In this document: positions 60,022-64,000 of the stretch, in pieces
Position numbering within the stretch: position 1 is the first letter of the stretch
How the letters are laid out: every line of letters begins with the position of its first letter
Assembly (NCBI GenBank): GCA_025738555.1
Contig: JAOVFP010000005.1
Location: 5,208,001-5,272,000 of the forward strand
Reading direction: 5' to 3'
Length of the DNA stretch: 64,000 bases
Source of the DNA: Cyathus striatus
Taxonomy: Eukaryota > Basidiomycota > Agaricomycetes > Agaricales > Nidulariaceae
Made by a program: the position numbers and the translations under genes
The notes under the pieces: model-generated
What the model saw: the letters and a program-made list of their open reading frames with translations, nothing else
Databases searched by the model: none
What the model was told of the DNA's origin: nothing

Positions 60022-61982
60022 TTATCCCACATGTTCTACAACAGTCGTCACCAGTTTTCCGTCTTTGATCACCGTCTTCAGCATTTCGGGAACGGCCTGT
60101 TCCTGGAATACACCTTCCTCCTCGCCTTCGACAGGCAAACTGACGTTAATTGCGCTGCATTTCGCAGTAGTGATCTCTGCATCGAGACTGAGTTTGGAAA
60201 GGTAAATCTGGCCAGAGTCAGTGGAGTCCAGCTGGATCATAGGCGCAGTCCCGGTGACTTGAATCGCAAATGACGGCGAAGAGGTGACAGAAATGGAAGA
60301 GACAACACTGTCCACAAGCACTGATGTCTTTGTGCAATTCACTAAATGACGATAAACGTTAGGATGTCAAGGGTGCTACAAAAAAAGAAAGAGGAAAAGC
60401 AGACCCAGTGTGACGGCATTAACTTTTCCCTTAATCACAATAGTGGAGTTCTTGCAACCGAATATGTTAATGGAATGACTCTTATCGACGTCCTCGACAG
60501 AAAGCGCGGACTCGTTCTCTTGGTATTCCTACAGAGGATGGGCATACATTCAGTTTTGAATCTCAAGTATGAGTAGTTTATGAGGCATACAATGAGCCAT
60601 TTGGATCCTTCCAGCGCGAACTTGGACGGCTTTTTACCCGCAAGAGCTTGAGGTTTAGTAGGCTTGATTGGTTTCTTGCCAACTAAGAGTCCATTAGAAT
60701 CGCAGATTATCGTTTGAGCATTTGTTCCCACCTGCGGGTCCGGATGAAGCAGGGACGACGTTACCAGCTCTGAGAGCGGGATTTTTATGCGTCATCTCAC
60801 TCTTATCAACTTTACGCAAACTTTTAGTGACTTCTTCACCACGGTTTAGTTCAGCGAATACAGCAGCAGCACCACCTGCAGGAGAGGCTTGAGGCGCAGG
60901 AGTTGCCGAAGGAGGAGGGGGAGGGGGAGGGGGAGGAGGGGTAGGAATTCCTGCTTGTGCAATCCCCGAAGATCGTGACCTGTATTCATCCACGGAGAGA
61001 CCGCCCTAAAGGGAAGGTTTTGAAACTTCCAACAAGATTGAAACAACGCAGATATAAATTTACCTTAAGATTCCATGTAAGACCTGTCGGGTGGAACTCC
61101 GTGATGTATTTTCTCAACTCATCAAGGATTGCCGTATACGCACGCGCCCATTCGACATGCTTTGGATCTCTGTCGAGTGCTGCATTAGAAAGTGTACACA
61201 AAACATAACGGCTAACACACTTATCCTTGAATTCCTTGATAAGCCTGTTTCCGTAATAATCGACTGATTCTTTGATGTCTCCCACATAAGGGGAAGGTTT
61301 AGGCTATTACAGTAATTAGTTCGTCAATGTATGGATATTCTCTTGATATAGTACACACGCTAACAACCCAACCTAGGGCGGGTGCACCTTCTCCAACGAG
61401 AGTCAGATGTGTGAACCATTCCCGATCACGTCTGTTAGCTTCCTTTGCACGAGAGATAGCCTCGATAGATGCCTGTAACGGTGTTAGGAGCTGCGCAATA
61501 GTCTTCTCGTCAGGTTTCTTGCATGATGCAGTAACGTTCAAAAAATCGCGAAGATCAATGTATTGCTTTTCAACTAGGCCAGCCTAACATCTAATCAGCA
61601 TACACCCTTTGTGATTTGAAGTCGACATACCATCTCAACAACACTTGGGCCAGCAAATTCCTTGGTGAACTCAACAAAGGTCTTGACTTTGCCTTGTATG
61701 ATCCGCTCATCGAATGCAATGATACTTGGAGGCGTTACAAGAGCAACAGATGCCGAAGGAGGGGGAAGGGGAGGAGCAGTGAATGCATTTGCTTGAATCC
61801 CAGGAGTAGTTGTGGTTGCATTTGTCGCAATAAATCCACTGGATATGGATGCGATGTCCTCCAGCCGTGAAGTCGCTGCTTCGAGGCTACCACAGTCATG
61901 AGATCCAGGACGATATAAACCGAAATAATGTATACCGTTTGATAATAGTAGCAAGAGAGTGAAGACCACCACCACTTGCCAT
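60022..61982 (-). CDS. SRV2: Adenylyl cyclase-associated protein (CAP/Srv2)
   Basis: Recycles actin monomers with cofilin and, in fungi, binds adenylyl cyclase. Exon 1 MASGGGLHSLATIIKR splices across 61935-61891 to LEAATSRLEDIASISSG, the RLE motif (RLE with coiled coil) that binds cyclase. Then the CAP_N helical domain (VKTFVEFTKEFAGPSVVEM, PDEKTIAQLLTPLQASIEAI, WTHL-like REWFTHLTLVGEGAPALGWV, YYGNRLIKEFKD), a polyproline run (PTPPPPPPPPPP) for profilin or SH3 binding, VFAELNRGEEVTKSLRKVDK with EMTHKNP (WH2-like), and the C-terminal beta-helix (NIFGCKNSTIVIKGKVNAVT, CTKTSVLVDSVVSSISV, KLVTTVVEHVG). Complete; about nine introns. Confidence 0.95.
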
Positions 61983-62241
61983 GATTAGAGTGCTGTCTGT
62001 TATAAATCTGAATGTCAGCTACGAATCAACGTTGGAGTACGGAGACAAGCAATGGATATCTGGTAAACCGGTGCGACCACGCAACGCGTTTCCGCAACCT
62101 CTATATTTGGAAGTGCGGCATTCTCCGTACACAACTTATAGGGACCAGAAGACGAGAATCCAAAGTTAGCCGACACATACACCTCAGGGACTTTATGTAT
62201 TAGACATTAGTGAACGCTACTTATAATATACTATCCCATTC

Positions 62242-62801
62242 TCAATTGCTATCATTCTCATGCTCAGACTGGGGTTGCTCTTTTGCCAAAGCCCTCTTCT
62301 TCGCTTTCTTCCTCCGTCGCCGCTCACGCTCTACTTGTTTCGCTCTATTCATTTCTTTTTTCGACAAACCTGGGTTCTGCAGTTTATCCAACTGAGAACC
62401 GTAACCAGTCCCATGTTAGGTTTTCATTTCAGCTAATTAAAACACGGTACACGCCTTCTCAAGAACCAGTCGCCTTGCCAGCATTCTGTTTTGTTTTAGT
62501 GAACGTGTTTCTTGACAAGACACGCGGATCCCAGTTGGCTTGTGAAGCAGTTGGACACAATTCTCAGTTTTGTTGATAGATTGCCCACCCTAACAGTACA
62601 GCAACCATAATTACATATGTTTTTAAAAGTGGTAGTACAACATACCGGCCCACTACCTGCATGGCAGAGAATGGATTCAGCATTATTGATTAATGGTTCT
62701 GCGATTGACTTACCTCGTACAAAAGACTCTTCAAGATCGTCTTCACGAAGTTCCGGTAGTGTGCGTTCCTTGTGAGCTCTCTTTAGTGCAGAATAATTCA
62801 T
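62242..62801 (-). CDS. Mitochondrial RF-1-domain GGQ protein (MTRFR/Pth4-like)
   Basis: Codon-independent peptidyl-tRNA release factor family that rescues stalled mitoribosomes. From ATG 62801: [30 protein letters not shown]; an 11-nt exon (62646-62656) supplies GSGP; then [31 protein letters not shown], a further intron, [20 protein letters not shown], and a Lys/Arg-rich tail [17 protein letters not shown] that contacts rRNA. The GGQ is intact. An import signal is not evident from this start; readable sequence continues upstream in frame (RSSVDAAPHDDASVATPSSR), so a 5' exon overlapping the 3' end of MZM1 is possible (ATG near 62964). The gene is tandem and close behind MZM1. Confidence 0.85.
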
Positions 62802-62888
62802 TCGTTGTGTGGGAGATGATCTGGAAGAGGGGGTGGCTACGGATGCATCATCATGCGGAGCAGCATCGACTGAAGACCTAGTCAGAGC

Positions 62889-63453
62889 TCATGCCGACGA
62901 AGAAACTAAACATAACCTGTGCTCACGTTTTCCCTTGCTTACGTATACCCTGGCTAGTTTCCATCGGAGGGGTTTTTTAACGGAATCGTTGTCACCCAAC
63001 TCTGTATCCTTCGTGATGCGTACTCCTATCATATCTTGTTAACTAATCTTCAGTAAATGTCATATAAGAACCTACTCCATCTCTCTTCACTGCTAACAGT
63101 CTCTGTATCGGAGACTTTGACAGCTTGAACAACGTTTCTTCTAAGAAAATCCGCAATTTCCCGGTTAAGCTTGATTTGTTCCTCGTAAAGCTTGGGGTCT
63201 GCTATTGACTGGAAGTTGATAGCATCGTCTCTCATCTTTAACCGGAAAGCTGCATTGATGTTGAAAACGAGGTTCAGGCGTGAAACATATGATATGCACA
63301 CCTTTCAAGACGGGCACATCGCCTTCGCAAGCGTCAATTAAGAAATTGCAAGACGGGCAGAACACACTAACCAGAGAACGTTGCTGAGGCGGCACGCCAT
63401 AGATTGCGGTAAGCTGAACGAGATGAGGTCTTCAGAGTAGACGGTATTATCAT
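62889..63453 (-). CDS. MZM1: Mzm1 / LYRM7, complex III assembly LYR protein
   Basis: Matrix chaperone that stabilises the Rieske protein before insertion in complex III. Start MIIPSTLKTSSRSAYRNLWR at 63453; exon 1 ends ASATFS (63372), a 21-nt exon (63302-63322) supplies GDVPVLK, then AFRLKMRDDAINFQSIADPK, LYEEQIKLNREIADFLRRNV, VQAVKVSDTETVSSEERW; the last intron gives RVRITKDTELGDNDSVKKPL and stop 62889. The LYR-type motif is SAYRNLWRA and the FxGDxxVLxAxRxKMR plus LRRNVVQ pattern is that of Mzm1/LYRM7. Open readings containing CPSC in this area are intron translation. The exact N-terminus is slightly uncertain. Confidence 0.85.
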
Positions 63454-63600
63454 GACAGTGGACAAGCCAGGGAGAGGTAGACTGAAGTTGGACTGAAGTA
63501 AGTAGAACGAGTGTAGGTAGGAGTGCCGGAAACCGGAAACGACCTGGGAAAAAGACGAGTAACGATTGGACGGAGACGGAAACCAAAAGAGGATTAGTAA

Positions 63601-63606
63601 CACGTG
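63601..63606. promoter_or_regulatory. CACGTG motif upstream of MZM1
   Basis: E-box in ACACGTGACATG, 148 bp upstream of the MZM1 ATG. Confidence 0.4.
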
Positions 63607-63842
63607 ACATGATGCGTCGTCGACGCGCTTAAGTTCAGCTTGTTAACTTGTTGAACGCGGCGCACAGCGAGCTCAATGGTTGCGGACGACACTTGCCAAT
63701 GTCGTACATACAGATGTAATTATTATGAATTCAGCATGAAACAGGGATTGTCTTTGTTACCTCCCGCGTTTTACATGCTTATCACGCATGTAGCAACGGG
63801 GCACAGCTGCGATAGCTAGTTTGTTGATTCAGGCGCGGGTGT

Positions 63843-63848
63843 CACGTG
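63843..63848. promoter_or_regulatory. CACGTG motif near the right-end promoter
   Basis: E-box in GTCACGTGCC, 26 bp before the TATA element of the plus-strand promoter at the window edge. Confidence 0.45.
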
Positions 63849-63868
63849 CCAAGACGCGAGCGTGTTTG

Positions 63869-63876
63869 TATAAATA
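63869..63876 (+). promoter_or_regulatory. TATA box of a gene starting beyond the window
   Basis: TATAAATA in TTTGTATAAATAGGCGGG, followed by about 100 bp of C/T-rich leader (CCCCCTCCCTTTCC) and no ATG before the end. The downstream gene is outside the window; its identity cannot be told. Confidence 0.65.
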
Positions 63877-64000
63877 GGCGGGTGAACGGAAAGATGTCAG
63901 ACCCCCTCCCTTTCCTCTGGTTTAATTCCAACCGTCTCTATCTCCATTCCGGATTCCCTTCCATATCTCCCCATCCTCTAAGCTCTCTCCAGTAAATTTT

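Noticed and set aside
60900..60950. G-rich repeat that might be a mini-satellite or quadruplex element
   Set aside because: It is the polyproline-coding tract of CAP, expected in this family; any quadruplex role would be speculation.
63165..63395. Apparent CPSCNFLIDACEG zinc-like motif
   Set aside because: The motif lies inside the first MZM1 intron; splicing it out gives the LYRM7 pattern SAYRNLWRAASATFSGDVPV.

Overview
The window is nuclear DNA of a filamentous basidiomycete, most likely an Agaricomycete. It is packed with protein genes cut by many short introns (about 45-75 nt, GT-AG). The gene content also fits: a retaining trehalose phosphorylase of the mushroom type, a DUF6593 protein, an expansin-like double-psi beta-barrel protein, and small Ser/Pro-rich proteins of Agaricomycete type. 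I see no rRNA or tRNA genes, no CRISPR array, and no clear transposon or virus-derived sequence. All family names come from reading the spliced translations by eye; no search was run.

Left part (1-24 kb): the 3' end of a secreted expansin-like gene, an unknown nuclear-looking protein, then a long run in which neighbours almost strictly alternate strand. In order: FMP25-like RCC1 protein (-), pyrroline-5-carboxylate reductase (+), proteasome ATPase Rpt3 (-), cap-binding subunit Cbc2 (+), an RRM-like protein (-), SNRNP27 (+), eIF1 (-), a Fyv7-like protein (+), PPP4R2 (-), a PAP2 lipid phosphatase (+), a TFIIB/Brf1-like factor (-), trehalose phosphorylase (+). Promoters are therefore mostly shared by divergent pairs 77-330 bp apart.

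Middle (23-41 kb): a small unknown protein, Pol5/MYBBP1A, Msh3 (its stop 31 bp from that of Pol5), the F1-ATPase chaperone Atp12, a small Ser/Pro-rich protein, the N-terminal glutamine amidase NTAQ1, a BTB/POZ protein and a DUF6593 protein.

Right part (41-64 kb): a very large Ser/Pro/Gln-rich protein of unknown function, an E2 ubiquitin-conjugating enzyme with HPG in place of HPN, an intronless Bre2/Ash2L COMPASS subunit, a large PhoD-like phosphatase, a small tyrosine/histidine-rich protein, 3.4 kb with no gene I can support, then Srv2/CAP, a mitochondrial RF-1-domain GGQ protein and the complex III assembly factor Mzm1 (LYRM7). The last 400 bp hold a TATA promoter facing a gene outside the window.

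The content is mainly housekeeping: mitochondrial respiratory assembly (Fmp25, Atp12, Mzm1), RNA processing (Cbc2, SNRNP27, Fyv7), transcription and chromatin (Brf1-like, Bre2), repair (Msh3), protein turnover (Rpt3, E2, NTAQ1) and stress sugar metabolism. I found no convincing new multi-gene system. The points most worth checking are three single-base frame breaks in otherwise intact genes, the altered E2 motif, the unknown 1,600-residue protein, a CACGTG motif concentrated in 5' regions, and an 11-nt microexon beside a GGQ motif.
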